Assembly (NCBI GenBank): GCA_011037195.1
Contig: JAAEAF010000407.1
Span: 98,154 to 162,153, forward strand
DNA: 64,000 nucleotides
Reading direction: 5' to 3'
From: Triatoma infestans
Lineage: Eukaryota > Arthropoda > Insecta > Hemiptera > Reduviidae
Shown here: in pieces, positions 9,930-22,015 of the stretch
Layout of the letters: every line of letters starts with the position of its first letter
Position numbering within the stretch: the stretch's first letter is position 1
Position numbers and translations under genes: made by a program
Notes under the pieces: generated by a model
What the model saw: the letters and a program-made list of their open reading frames with translations, nothing else
What the model was told of the DNA's origin: nothing
Database searches by the model: none

Positions 9930-10445
9930 GTAGAACCAAATATTCAAGCCCTCTTAATCATAGACTTGACGCCATTAAGAAAAATGGGGCTCATTATTTA
10001 TTCAAGCTCCGATGAATCCATATTTTCGGATAACCCAAATGCGTGCCACCTTTTCCCAGCCAACTGAATCTGAGAAATCAGCTGAGTGGCAGGCATTAAA
10101 TTCCTGAGCGAGTGGCAAGCTTAGGAATTGAAACGAATGGTTTGCAAAGTCCTAGCCGGGGAATTTCCTGAAGGAATTGCTGAAAATATAGCTTCAAATT
10201 GGATTTTGGAGAGATATACCTCTGATTAAGCTGTGGATATCCCCTTATTTAGCAACGGAGAATTATATTGTTGCATGCATTGTCTAAGAATCGGCGCCTA
10301 AGATCGGTACTCAAGAACAGCGGTGTAAGGATTATAATCTTTAATTAGTTTAAGTATTTTATTTATTCTTAGATTTTTTTTTTCTTTTGGCAAGCTTCCA
10401 CCCGGGGTGTGGTCGCCGACGGTGTCAGGAGGGCCGAGCCCACCT
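9930..10445. other. GC-richer unclassified block
   Basis: Composition rises relative to the flanks, with AGCTGAGTGGCAGGCATT, GGGGAATTTCCTGAAGG and, at 10383-10440, the sharply GC-rich CCACCCGGGGTGTGGTCGCC. No coding frame or tRNA pattern was found. Probably a decayed mobile element of a family not otherwise in the window. Confidence 0.35.
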
Positions 10446-10890
10446 GGTATATAGTCTATTTTTTTTATATGTAAATAACAATTAGTAATAAAATATTAGA
10501 TACAGAAAACTAGAAAACAATAATTATAGATAACAAAAAATTAATAGATATTTGCATTTAAATAAATTATAGAACTATTATTGATACTATACACACAAAA
10601 GTAATGAAAATATTGTCTATAATTAGTACCCCTTTTATAAATGTAGGTTTGCAAACAGCAATACATATTATTAAAGCGGGTTAGTCTGATTACGCCTATC
10701 TTAATTATTAAATTAATTATTTGTTTTTCAGAATATCATTAACTAATTATTTTATTGCAGCAAATACATTGCAGCTAAAGCAATTGATATTCTTATATGA
10801 ATTTTCTTCTAATGCAATTCTAGAATGCCCAAATGACAAATTTTCCAAAAATTATATAAAGTTTTTTAAATTGTAATTTTAAAGAAAAAA
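10446..10890. other. AT-rich DNA, nothing recognised
   Basis: No repeat or frame identified; ends with an isolated HINE right terminus TAAGAGAAAGT at 10891-10901. Confidence 0.5.
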
Positions 10891-10907
10891 TAAGAGAAAG
10901 TAAGAAA

Positions 10908-11902
10908 TCTGGTGTGAAACATTCACATAACTTTCTCTTACTCCTGTTCTCAAAATTATAATTGACAAATTTTATAGTTTGTGTAGCAAATATAACGAAA
11001 TTCGTCGAAAACTGAAAAAACTGTTCAGTAAAAGCGCACTTCCGGTTTACTAAATTTCTTAAAACTCGGAATTTTGGCCATTTATTTATTTCTAATTAAT
11101 TTCGTTTGGATGATAGAATTGTATAATCAACTGTGATAGCAGTTTAGAGAAAAACATAACCCCCCTCCCTTAGAAGTGCCCTCAAATAAATTTTCCCAGA
11201 GAAATGTTTCAAATAAAAGTTGTAGATCATTGCTCGTTTAGTTTATATACGAAGTTTCAAGAAAATCGTCGGAGCCATTTTTGAGAAAATTGCAAAAAAG
11301 AGAAAAAATCATTTAGTAAAGTGGAAAAGTAAACGCACTTCCAGTTACCCGATTTTTTTCAAACTCGGAATTTCAACAACATATTTAATTCTAATTAACT
11401 TTATTTGGTTGTTAGAATTGTCTAATAAACTGAAATAGCACTTTAGATGGAAACCTAACCCCACCCTTCACCCAGAAGTGCCTTTAAATGTATTTTCCCG
11501 GAGAAATGTTTCTAATAAAAGTTGTAGCTCTTTGTATGTGTGTTTGATGTTCCATGTTTAAAAAAAAATCTTCGGAGTTATTTTTGAGAAAATTGCAAAA
11601 AAGTAAAAAATCTAACTAGTAAAGTGGTACTTCCGGTTGAGGAATTTTTGACAGATATTTGGCAGATCCAATGGTGATATCTAAACGGAATATTAAGTTT
11701 CAACTATTAAGTTATATCTATTTTCGTTTTTGAGCTATACTGTTCACATACATACACACACACACACATACACAGACCATTTGTTAAAAACCACTTTTTT
11801 GGACCCAGGGGACCTCAAAACGGATATTTCCGGTGAAAACTCGATATCGAAAATTTGACACGATTACAGTACTTCCTCTTACTACTAGGAGTAAGAGAAA
11901 GT
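10908..11902 (+). mobile_element. HINE-like element, full-length copy (995 bp)
   Basis: Three module starts: ACTTCCGGTT near 11038, mutated ACTTCCAGTT near 11338, ACTTCCGGTT near 11630; (CA)n near 11754-11775; 3' hairpin end at 11876-11902. An 11-bp right terminus (TAAGAGAAAGT, 10891-10901) lies six bases upstream, so it seems to have inserted next to, or formed in tandem with, an earlier copy. Confidence 0.8.
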
Positions 11903-12270
11903 AAAAAAAAAAAGTGAAAGAATTGACAAAGATTTATTTACGTTAACTTTGCAGCTGAAATCAAATAACAGATGTATTTATCTCGACGTTTTTCTCGATT
12001 ATCAAATAAATATAATCTAAAAATAACACGGAAATTTAAAAGAAAGAAAAAAAAGTTAAAAATTGATTTCAGAAAGAACTTTGAGGTTAATTTGATTTTG
12101 ACAAAAACCTTCTTATCTAAAACTCTATCTTGTAATCACACTTACGTAATATCGAAATAACGAAATTGAAAATTTTCAATTAGAAATTTAGCGTCGTGCG
12201 TTTATCATTGTTGATTATGCTGTAAATAAAAAAAAAAAAACTTACAAATCAAGGAATTAAAATAAAATAT

Positions 12271-12600
12271 GGGGTGTTACACTCATATTGATTTTCTCTT
12301 ATGGCAGTTTACAGAACTATAATTGATAATTTTTTTTTTCAAACTTATAATTTTTACTAAACGTTTAATTTTATATCAATGGGAGAATTTAAACATAATT
12401 TTTTTTTTTTTTTTTTGAGGCAAGCAAAATTTCTCCCCCGTTACCAAAACTTTAAATTAAATTACACCAAAGATAAGAGCGATAGTTCACCGAATTTAAT
12501 GAAATCCATCGGTGTTTTTATGGAGAAAATTGTAGAAAATCTGAAAAACTATTCAATAAAAATGAACTTTCAGGCAATTCCCATTTTCTCCTTAACTTTT
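12271..12600 (+). repeat. Decayed HINE-like 5' half
   Basis: GGGTGTTACACTCATATTG, TTTCTCTTATGGCAG and GAAATCCATCGGTGTTTTTATGGAG follow the family order up to the first module start (GAACTTTCAGGCAATTC). The remainder is lost. Confidence 0.55.
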
Positions 12601-12604
12601 TAAG

Positions 12605-12712
12605 GAAAACAAAAATATCCTGACATTGAGTGAACGCTCGCCTAAAAACGGCCATGTCCACAAAATAAAATGAGACTGACAACGGATAAACTCCCTGATG
12701 AAACAATTTTAG
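12605..12712 (+). pseudogene. Decayed hammerhead-foldback relic
   Basis: Contains ATCCTGACATTGAGTGAACGCTC, then AAAAACGGCCATGTCC and CAAAATAAAATGAGACTG. Position by position it matches the 22088-22160 element; stem II has become GAGT/GCTC, still pairable, while the GAAA box is damaged. Confidence 0.5.
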
Positions 12713-12761
12713 TGCACCTTTAAAATTTCAATTTACATCAGCAAAGATAGAATTTTTTTTG

Positions 12762-13060
12762 TAATCTGTAATAGCAAGAGAGAGAAAAGACAGGCCCTCT
12801 CTGGTACTCTCTGACTTAAGCGGGCTAGATTGGGAGAACCTGTGTATATAAGCCAGTGGGAATCTATCTAAATCTATCTATCAGATTCAACCATACATGC
12901 ATCATGTCATATCTCTACGGACCCTCCTTTTATTCTATCAGTTTCATTATAAAGTCCAGTGCAGTTAGTGTAAACTTATAGCTACATTATGACAGTGTCT
13001 TCATATCTCGTTCATTCAATCTAACCTAATTTCTCTCCTCAACAACTCCATTATTTAATC
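12762..13060 (+). mobile_element. LTR-B solo LTR, copy 1, with TAATC target duplication
   Basis: LTR 12767-13055 (289 bp) begins TGTAATAGC; TAATC lies on both sides (12762-12766, 13056-13060), the 5-bp duplication expected of LTR elements. It holds a TATA box, GTGTATATAAGCC (12843-12855), and the family's 3' block TTTCTCTCCT plus CAACAACTCC. Related sequences are at 28460-28767 and, inverted, at 38689-38988. Confidence 0.75.
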
Positions 13061-13638
13061 TAAAAATAACAAACATTGTTTTACAATTTTTATTAATAGT
13101 ACAATAATTAAGGCATAATGATACTGTTTTACATGCAATATAATAATTATTTACAAAGTACTTTGTTTGTTAACACTTTTAAAAAAAAAAATGAACATGA
13201 GTTTGTAATGTGTCCTTTAAAATAATAAATAGTTAATAATACAAGATAATTTCTTTAAGGATCATAACAATTAGGTTGTTTTAAAAGAATCACCTTTTAA
13301 AACATTGTTAAACGTAATAATAAGTTTAGTTAATTATAAGTAATTAGTTTACATTGTGACATTTTTAATGGATATACTGGTATATTTAACATTTTAATTT
13401 AAAAGCGTTTTAAGAATCTTAATAATTTTTACAGCTATATAATAAGTTTACACCTAACAATCCCAATTCCAAAATGTAATGCGGCTTAATATAACTCCTA
13501 AACGACAATACAAATGACCGAAATGCTTACCTCTTTATCTAAAACAATACATACAACCGAAATTTTTCCCCCCAAAATTAATACATTAACATTAACACAG
13601 GACTGAGGGGCGCTAATAACCTTAGAAGTTGATGCGCC

Positions 13639-13692
<54 letters not shown>

Positions 13693-13840
13693 GGATAAAA
13701 TAACAATTTCTAAATGTTATCATTAATTTTATATTTTGATTCAAATATTAGCTGACAAGTTAATAATTTTCAATGGATAATAAAAATCTGGTTGTCTATA
13801 ACTACAAAAAAAATGATTAAAATCACAAGTATATAAATAG
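13061..13840. repeat. AT-rich DNA with a long A-run
   Basis: A run of about 52 A's at 13639-13690 follows GGGGCGCTAATAACCTTAG and GATGCGCCC, so this may be a worn retroposon tail. Nothing else was recognised. Confidence 0.5.
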
Positions 13841-14534
13841 GATATGTAGTGGAAGAAAGAAATGCAAAAATAATAGTTTGGAAAAATATTTGAGTGAATT
13901 TTGACAATATTTAAGTGAAGCAGTTTTGGAAAATAAATAGTGAATTTACCTTCAAAAAGTGTGTATTTAGAGTTAGGTACTGAAATATAAGGTCATTGCA
14001 ATTAACGAAACAAAGGCACAAGAACCCGTTAGGCCAACTCTTTTGTAAAAGAAAATTCCCCGCTAGAGAGGGCATTCCTTCAGGACGGCCTGCATTCTGC
14101 TTTCAAAGCAAGAACACTTCTTCAGGAATCGTTCTCTCAAACTCAGTGCCTGTGATAGGGATTTGCATTTATTGTAGATATATATCTGATTTATTAAGAT
14201 ATACTCGTAATTGTTATATTGTAAAGTACTTAAATTTGCTTAGACAATAATATATTTATTTTAAAAAACAGTTGTTTGTAGACACTCAGAAACAGAACAC
14301 TTGTTTTTCGCTCTCTATAGCATCAGTGTATATTAATAAGCTAAACAATTCCTTTGCAAATAACTTGTAGTTATTATTTTAATAGAATATATTTATTGTT
14401 AGCAGTGGTGACTACTTTCTTAGTACTAATACTTCTCTCTTAAACATATATACTTACAAGCCCTTTTATTAAACCGCTCGTGCTACACACTACCACTACT
14501 CTACAACACATCCGCACCAATTACATTTCAGATA
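13841..14534 (+). mobile_element. LTR-A solo LTR, copy 3, with GATA target duplication
   Basis: LTR 13845-14530 (686 bp) between GATA at 13841-13844 and 14531-14534. It is about 100 bp longer than the others because part of the middle is repeated: a CAGAACACTTG...TCAGTG-like block recurs at about 14290-14335. Confidence 0.8.
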
Positions 14535-16322
14535 TATAGCTAATTCTTATGAAGTTCTAAGCATTTAAAGTGGAAAAAAACTGTGGCTATAACAACCGAC
14601 TACATTAGTAATAATAATAAATAAACAAATAAATAATTATATTTACCCAAACCCAAAACAAATGTGCATTTTGTCACAGTGCCAGCACACTTTGGAAAAC
14701 TAACAGGTAAATAAAGAAAAATAATAATAATAGGTGCTAATAAATAATAATAAAACGGCAGTTGGTACGCCTCCCCCCCCCACCAAATAAAAATAAAAGT
14801 TATATTTTTCAAAAAATTTTACAACTGCACCATATATATTACTAAACAAGTTTCATACATACTAAAAATATTGTCGAGTCCAATTTGGGCTGTATGGCCT
14901 TGTAGTTTTGAAATAAAAAAAAAAAACGATTCAGCAAACACACTGTGACTCATGCGCTCAAAGAATTTGAGATCTTTCAGGTTTTTGCAGCCACTACCAT
15001 GCAAGAAAACTAGAGTACAGGAGTTGATACCACATCTTATGCTTTGATACAATCGACGTCTTCACATTTTGCAATAATTGAGTTATTTTTTTATTTATTT
15101 AGCTTTCAGTGTTAAAACTTAATAATAACTTACCTGAAGAATCCTAATGCATTTCAGAAAAAATTATGCCGATTATATCGCACCATAGACGCAATCCCAA
15201 CCCAACAGTAGTTAGATATGTAATCTTAGTGCAGGTTACCAAAGTAAGCTCTTTTCATTGTTACAATAATGTGCTTTTTAATAAATGAAAATTAAAGAAA
15301 ATGATAAAGCGAGCCTTCTATTTTTTTGTTTTCCTATTTTCACTTTATCAGTTTTTGTTTTTTCTTCCAAAAAAGACTAAAATTGTACAAACACCCAAAA
15401 CTATTAATTCTACACCCATATTAGCAGGTTTCATTTTCTAAAATGTTCCCATAACTCCTTGAATTTTCACTCGACCATAATATCTAATATGTTATCAATA
15501 TAGTATTTGTGTGAAAAAGTTAATGTGAAAAGTACTTGTTAGTTGACAAATAAATAATAAAATAGTTAGCCTAATTTTAAAAAAAGCAATAGTAATTTGG
15601 ATTTTTTTTTTGGCCTCTATTTACTGTATAGCGGCCAACTTCTCCTAGATATGTCTATTGTTAAAAAAGTGTTTTTTTATTTTTTTTATTTATAACTTCT
15701 GTAGTAAATGTTGTGATTCTCAGATTACTATCCTTCAGGATGTTGTTGAAGAAGAGATAAACAAAACAGGTAACTAAGCCAGACACTCTTTGTATTATTT
15801 GGAATCAGTTTAGTTGCACTTATATATAAACTGAGGGGGGAGATATTTACCTTGATGTGACCAAACTACTCTTTTGAAGGGGTTTAAATATTTTTATATT
15901 TATAATTATTCCCCTATATTCTATTTCTAATTTTATTTGCTGTTAAATAAAATATTCACTTCTAAGTATCATGTGATTTGAAGCGAAAATAATTATTAGT
16001 TCACAAAAAGAAAAAAAAAAACTAAAAAGTCTCATTTAAAAAATTTAAAAAAAAAACGCAATTTTTATTCTTTTGACTTCTTCTGAGATTAAGGAATTAT
16101 TTCAGTTTAAAAGGAGATAGACGAGGGAATGTGTAGTTAGTTCATAACTAGGTACTTGTGTGGGGGAACCAGCAATCTGAGAGTTTTGGAAATGTTTTCA
16201 GTAACTGTGTTCTCATTTATTACTTAGAATATTTTGATAAACATGCTTAACAAGCCTTTGAACAAGCATATCTTTCAGCTAATGCAATATATAAAGAAAC
16301 ATTTTTTATTTAGGTAATTTTT
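14535..16322. other. 1.8 kb without recognised features
   Basis: AT-rich with a C-run (14772-14780) and several A/T runs. Frames on the minus strand at 14600-14812 and 14819-15052 are low-complexity or lack any motif and are not called. Confidence 0.5.
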
Positions 16323-17351
16323 ACTTTCTCTTACTTTTACGATAATTTCTCTTACGTAGTAAGATTTACTACATAGTATTTCTACGTATTAGAAAGATAT
16401 TTCTACGTAGTAGAAAATTTAATCGTATCAAATTTTCGATATCGAGTTTTCACTGACAATAATTATAGAAGATCTCCTGAATTCAAAAAAGTGGTTTTTA
16501 GAAAATGGTCTCTTGTGTGTTATGTGTGTGTCTGTGTATGTATGTGAACAGCATAACTCAAAAACGAAAAATGGGAGAAGGTTCAAACTTGATATTCCCT
16601 TTAAGTAGCACCATGGAATCAGACACTAGGTCATCTATCAAAATTCCTCAATCGGAAGTACCACTTTACTGAAAGGTTTTTTTTTTACTTTTTTGCAATT
16701 TTCTCAAAAATGGCTCAAACGATTTTCTTGAAACTTGGTATATTAACTACACATACAAAAATCTACTACTTTTATTTTTAACATTTTTCTGGGAAAATTC
16801 ATTTAAGGGCACTTTTGAGGGAGGGGTGGGGTTAAATGTTTATTATACATTTAAATAATATTAATTAGAATTAAATGTATTGTTGAAATTTGGTATTTGA
16901 AGAAAATCGGATGATTGGAAATGTGTTTTTACTGAAATGTATTTTTTAGTTTTCTGGTATTTTCTCTAATACGGCTCCAACGATTTTCTTTAAAGTAGGA
17001 ATGTGAAGTACACATATAAAGAGCTACAACTTTATTTTTAAACATTTCTCCTGGTAAAGTCACTTAAGGGGGCTTTTGGGGGAAGGGCGGAATGTTTCCC
17101 TGTTAAGTCTTATCATAGTTGATTATACAATTCTACCATCCAAACAAAATTAATTAGAAATAAATAGATGGCCAAAATTCCGAGTTTAAAGGAAATTAGT
17201 GAACCAGAAGTGCGCTTTTACTGAACAGTTTTTTCCGTTTTCGACGAACTCCGACGAATTTCATTAAATTTGGTGTACTAACTATAAAGTTAGTCAATTA
17301 TAATTTTGAGAACAGGAGTAAGAGAAAGTTGTGTGAGTGTTTCACACCAGA
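16323..17351 (-). mobile_element. HINE-like element, full-length minus-strand copy (1,029 bp)
   Basis: The right side carries the reverse-complemented 5' end (GTGTGAGTGTTTCACACCAGA). Module starts are decayed (AATCGGAAGT near 16652; CCAGAAGTGCG near 17204). The 3' hairpin region (16323-16430) is expanded into several nested inverted repeats around CTACGTAGTAG instead of the usual single hairpin. Confidence 0.78.
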
Positions 17352-18179
17352 TTTTGTTACTAGAACCCATTTTTTTTCTTATTCTTCCCTAAGTTTTCGA
17401 TTAATTTGGATATCAAGTTCAACAAGCAACGACTGTATGTTGGTAAACTTACAAATTAATAGGATTTTTTTGTATGAGTAAATCGCAAGTTTAGTCATGA
17501 GATTAAGTTACTATAATGGCCAGCAAGTTTGCTACATAAAAGCTGGACTCGATAGTTCTATTACCTAACGTACAAAGGCGCCACCACTGAGTCTCCTAGA
17601 GCACGTCAACTATGCATTAACCCTCTGTGTCACGTTCAATCATCAGTATTGGTGAATGGGTTCCAACTTCCATAGCTAACCTCTAATCTAGAATCTATCT
17701 CTAGCGATAAAAGAAATTGAATAAAGCTGACTAACTGGGAAGCTAAACAATCAGTCACCAGATAACCTTTAAAGGTTAAAGATCAGTTGCTAGATCAACA
17801 GCAATCTTGAAAGGTACACCAAGCCAGTAACACTAGCTCACTGTTAGAAAAATCAAAGAGTTCTAGATAGTCACATTGCTCTTCAAACGTGTCACATCAA
17901 CCAACGCAGTGAGTTCAGTGCCGGTTCTTATTTTCACAATTACCAATAAACTGTCATCTAGAAAACATTACAATAACTGGGCTAGATTCTACACATCTAG
18001 TTTTTGGCTGTACGTATTGCGATCTAGATAGAGATATTGAATAATCACTTAGTAGACAAGCAGACATGTGTCCAAATAAAACCTTTATCTCTGAAATTTT
18101 CTAGAACATAAGTTTGCAAATTAAGTTAAATGCTGTAAAACATTGTAGATAAGTATATGATCCCAAATAATTGAAATCA
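17352..18179. other. Unclassified block of mixed composition
   Basis: Positions 17536-18010 are less AT-biased than the flanks (GGCGCCACCACTGAGTCTCC, GAATGGGTTCCAACTTCC) and contain many TCTAGA/CTAGAT words. No frame or repeat match in the window. Confidence 0.35.
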
Positions 18180-18470
18180 TAGCCACCCATAAATTTCTCC
18201 TGAGTTCGAAAATATCTCAAATATGAAAAAAATCTTAGGGAGCTCAAATTTGGTATTATCCCTTTTAGATAATATTACCACCGTATCAGATACAAAGGTT
18301 TCGTGTAAAATCCATCCACCGGATGTGCGAGTTTACTGAATATTTTTTTTTCTTCAGTTTTTCGCGATTTTCTCTCTCAAAAAAAAAAAGCCCCCAACAT
18401 TTTCTTTAAACATTTTCGTATAACTACATACTACATAAATTAAGCATATTGCTGTATTATTGAATAGCAT
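18180..18470 (-). repeat. Decayed HINE-like fragment
   Basis: GAGCTCAAATTTGGTATT, ATCCACCGGATGTGCGAGT and TTCGCGATTTTCTC keep the family order on the minus strand. Confidence 0.55.
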
Positions 18471-18599
18471 TTAAATATCTTTAAAGAATATATTTGATTT
18501 AATCTACCAGTGTTTTCTTGATTATTTCTTATTACTTCTCTCTCTACACCAAAATACATTTCATCTGCCATTTATATAATATTAATTTCCATTTAGAAG

Positions 18600-18800
18600 C
18601 TTGATAGAATTCCAAATTTGAAAAAAAAAATCAAATTACAGAATAGGTTTTCGAGATTTTTGGAATTTTCTTAAAATGATTTCATTAGAAACTTGGAATA
18701 AAACTAGGATATTCCACCAATGTATCATTTTCCGTGTTTGTAATATTTTTCTTAAAATAAATGTGTATTAGATGATTCTGTGGAATACTGAGACTTTAAA
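18600..18800 (-). repeat. Very old HINE-like fragment
   Basis: TTGGAATTTTCTTAAAATG and AGAAACTTGGAATA hint at the module middle; similarity is weak. Confidence 0.3.
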
Positions 18801-19418
18801 ATTAAAATGGGGATGTTTGTTTATTATTTACCATTCTACAATGAAATCATTCTCCACCTGCCTCGAGGTTGGTATGTTGGCACTTGTCCTGCCATAACTA
18901 TATATTTAATGTTAGGACAAATGAGCCAAATTTTGTAAGAGAATTTGTCATTTTAAATTATATTATCATACTGAATGATGTGAAAGAAAGTGAAACTTAG
19001 ACATGAAAAATGGTAGAAAGAAAAAAGAAAAAAATATGGCGTGATTTAAGTCATGCCAATGCATCTTACAAGATTGCTTTTTTTTTCTCCATTGAAAAAC
19101 AGTCAACTATAGTGAAAAAAAAAAATATTTATACTTTATTTATTTAAAGTATTTATATGTGTAACATTTAACTGGATGAATCATTCAAGATAAAAAAAAT
19201 AAGAGTAATTCTTTTTACAATTTACATTCATATGCAAATTTATTTGTTTTGCGTAGGTATTCTGTTAAGAAGAAGAAGAACTAACTATACAATACACATA
19301 TGGTTTTGTGAAATATTGTGTATGGAATATTGTGAAACATTGTTAATGCTGAACAATATTACAAAAAAAAAAAACAATTTATACGTATTGTTTACAATCA
19401 CCCACTGACCAACAGCAA
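18801..19418. other. AT-rich DNA, nothing recognised
   Basis: No feature seen before the Helitron. Confidence 0.5.
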
Positions 19419-20300
19419 TCTATATATATAAAAATTCAGCATCCATATGTTTGTGGCCCTAAAACTCGACGGATTGACTCAACAAATGTTTACACAACGT
19501 TACATTTCTATATAAGAGTGTTTATTTATACTTTTTATTCCAAAGTTCTCACGGAAAACGTGGAAATTCCGAGTGTTTCGTGAGTTTGGCAGAAACTGGC
19601 AGACGCAGACGCGTTGCGATCGTGGCGCGCTCTCTGCCGAAGATATTCTGTACCAGAATACGTCAAAAAACGCAATTATGGGTTGGATTTCACAGAAGAA
19701 ATATACAATGAAGCGTTAATCTTTATTGGTAATCTTTGTCTTGCAATGTGTGGCAAGTTTTTGGCACTATTAAGAGTAACAGTACCGAATAGGTCGATCA
19801 ATGCAACATTCGAGAGAGAACTACTCAGAAAGGAATCATACACCAGAAATGACTTACAGCTATTCGTCCAAGAAAATACACTGAAACTCCTTCAAGAACA
19901 AAAGATAGCATTTGACACCATCATACAAACTGTGGCCAACCAACCTGGTGGATTTACTTTTTGGACGCTCCTAGGGGGAACTGGAAAAACGTTCTCAATT
20001 TCCTTAATTGTGGATAAAATCCGTTCAAATGGCCATATTGCGTTAGCACTTGCTTCTTCAAGTAATGCTGCTACGTTGATGGAAGGAGGTAGCTCAGCGC
20101 ATTCAGCTCTTGAAAACATTCTTTCAGTTAAAAACATTTTTTCTTTCTTTCCTTTCAGTTGACAGAAACGCAAAGTAGGGTATTAAATTGAATGATGTGT
20201 TTTCTCTTGCTGAATCTATGTGAACTATCATATTTCTATTTACTTCCCTAATAATTAAAATCAGACTGAGCCACAGCTAAGCGTGGCCGAGTTTAGCTAG
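19419..20300 (+). mobile_element. Canonical Helitron, internally deleted (882 bp)
   Basis: Both ends fit canonical Helitrons: 5' TCTATATATATAAAAA at 19419, and 3' CTAG at 20297-20300 preceded by a GCCAC/GTGGC hairpin (20270-20274 with 20283-20287). The insertion lies between A (19418) and T (20301), the AT target expected for rolling-circle transposition. There is no target duplication. Most of the Rep-helicase gene is gone, leaving the piece described next, so it depends on an autonomous relative. Confidence 0.9.
19614..20162 (+). pseudogene. Helitron Pif1-like helicase remnant
   Basis: A 182-codon frame with NEALIFIGNLCLAMCGK and NRSINATFERELLRK, typical of the Helitron segment just before the helicase, then LQEQKIAFDTI and a Walker A motif GGTGKT (about residue 118), then IALALASSSNAATLMEGG and SAHSALEN, the conserved Pif1/Helitron motif Ia region. 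In related helicases the residues before GGTGKT are usually DAPG; here they are TLLG. The frame leaves the homology after SALEN and ends in unrelated residues, so the rest of the helicase (Walker B onward) and the Rep nuclease are deleted. Non-functional. Confidence 0.88.
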
Positions 20301-21575
20301 TAATTAATAATAAGTTCACTAGGTATTGCTTTAAAAATTAGATCCTAGTTTTATATTTTAGTTTATTATGGTTACTATTATTAGCTACATACACACACTA
20401 ACTATTAGGTACATAAAATACAAAGCATTCGCTAAAAACCTATATTTTGCCATACTAAGAAACAGCAGCATGCCAAACAACTTGGATATATGAACGAAAA
20501 GTAACATGAGAAAGCAAAAAAAAAAAACATGACAACTGTTAAAATGACGAAATTTTGGAAGGGTAAATAATTCTTGAAAATAGAAATAAGATTTATCTTC
20601 TTCAAAAAAAGAAAGAATAAAATATGGATAGAATAAAATTTTCGTCAAAATGAAATCTTATCATGTCAAAATCGACATGCTTTTATGTATATATTTTTTT
20701 TTTCGTAGGCTCTAAACGGAAAAAATATGGGACCGGTGAAAATAGGTTCGATTCTTAAATTCATCAATTATTTTTTAACAATAAGTGTTTTGCTTCTCCA
20801 TGACGTCTTCGTTCTTATATCCTGTCTCTGCGTAGATTTTTGCAATATGCTTTCACTTTTCTGTACTCTTAATGGAATCGAATTTACTCGTATATTAAAT
20901 TTTGAGAAAATAGATGCTAAATGGTTAAGATATCTTTTTCTTTTATTTCTGAATCTAATTGGAACTGTTTTCACATATATAAGCAATTTAATATAATTTT
21001 CAGTCTAGAAAAACAATACTGAATTATTATTATTAATAGTAAAAGTATAAAGATTGAATAATCAAAAACCATTTAGGAAAGTTTATCACTTTATTTAACT
21101 TTAAAGTTTTCACTTTAATATCAGTAATTGTATAACAAAGCAAAAAAAAAAAAAACAATGTTAATAATAATAACAACTTGACGATAAGTTTAGATTAGTT
21201 ATTGTATCAAATATAAAGTGCTGGGAACCATTAACTGTGAGAGATCACTCTTTATTATTTTAAGTGTTTATTATCTGTAACAGGATGTGTATATTAAGGC
21301 ATTATTGGCTTGAGGATACATTATGATGTAAGATGAGTATAAATAAATAAATAAATAAATAAATAAAATAATTTTTTTTTCTTCTTTCATGTAAACTATT
21401 TTCCGATTAATTTATTATAAAGGATCAACTATGCTTTAGATTTGATTATATATCATTTTGTATTAAGTAATGCTTTTTAGTTTTTCTTACAGCTATAAAA
21501 AAGGTGTATTACCGTGACGTTATTCGAAAATCCATATTTTTACCGTATAAATACATGTTTTATGGACCTATGAGG
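20301..21575. other. AT-rich DNA with a tetranucleotide repeat
   Basis: An (AAAT)n microsatellite is at about 21340-21367. The small frame at 20727-20996 is listed separately. Nothing else recognised. Confidence 0.5.
20727..20996 (+). CDS. Unrecognised 89-residue hydrophobic frame
   Basis: I do not recognise this frame. It starts at ATG and could encode two or three membrane segments (roughly residues 8-31, 33-50 and 67-88) with a charged stretch FEKIDAKWLRY between. AT-rich DNA yields hydrophobic frames by chance (T-rich codons), and no splice sites, neighbours or repeats support it. It could be chance, or an isolated exon of a receptor-like membrane protein. Confidence 0.2.
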   Translation: MGPVKIGSILKFINYFLTISVLLLHDVFVLISCLCVDFCNMLSLFCTLNGIEFTRILNFEKIDAKWLRYLFLLFLNLIGTVFTYISNLI

Positions 21576-21897
21576 TCGAAAAAAATCTGATGTGAAACGC
21601 TCACACGATTTTGTAGAAACTTAAAATTGACAATTTCTTTTTTTGTAAACTTTTGGAAATTTTTCACTCAGTTGCTCCCCCCGGACATAAATATTAGACC
21701 TCAGAGGTGGTAACGGGGTACTTGTTATTGGATAGACATAATTGTAGTACTCGAATGTGCTAAAAACATTTTTGTAGTCCAGAAGACAGTGCCAAAATAT
21801 TGAAATAACTCAAATAACAATTGAAATGTATTATCAAAGATCAATTTCCCTCTAAATGAATTTTACGGCAAAAATGCTTCAAATAAAACTTGCACCG

Positions 21898-21959
21898 CAT
21901 AATATAATGGGCCCAATAGCGCATTGGATAGTGTAGGGCTTGCCCCCCCCCCCAAGACA

Positions 21960-21993
<34 letters not shown>
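21898..21993 (+). mobile_element. LINE 3' tail, severely 5' truncated
   Basis: TGGGCCCAATAGCGCATTGG, TAGTGTAGGGCTTGCCC and AAGACAAATAAT(AAT)n match the 3' end of the LINE at 32309-33013 (there on the minus strand: TGGGCCCAGTGAGGC, AGCGTAGGGTTTCCC, AGACAAATAAT). About 60 bp plus a (AAT)n tail of around 11 units. Confidence 0.65.
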
Positions 21994-21994
<1 letters not shown>

Positions 21995-22015
21995 ATCACA
22001 ATATTATGATTAATT

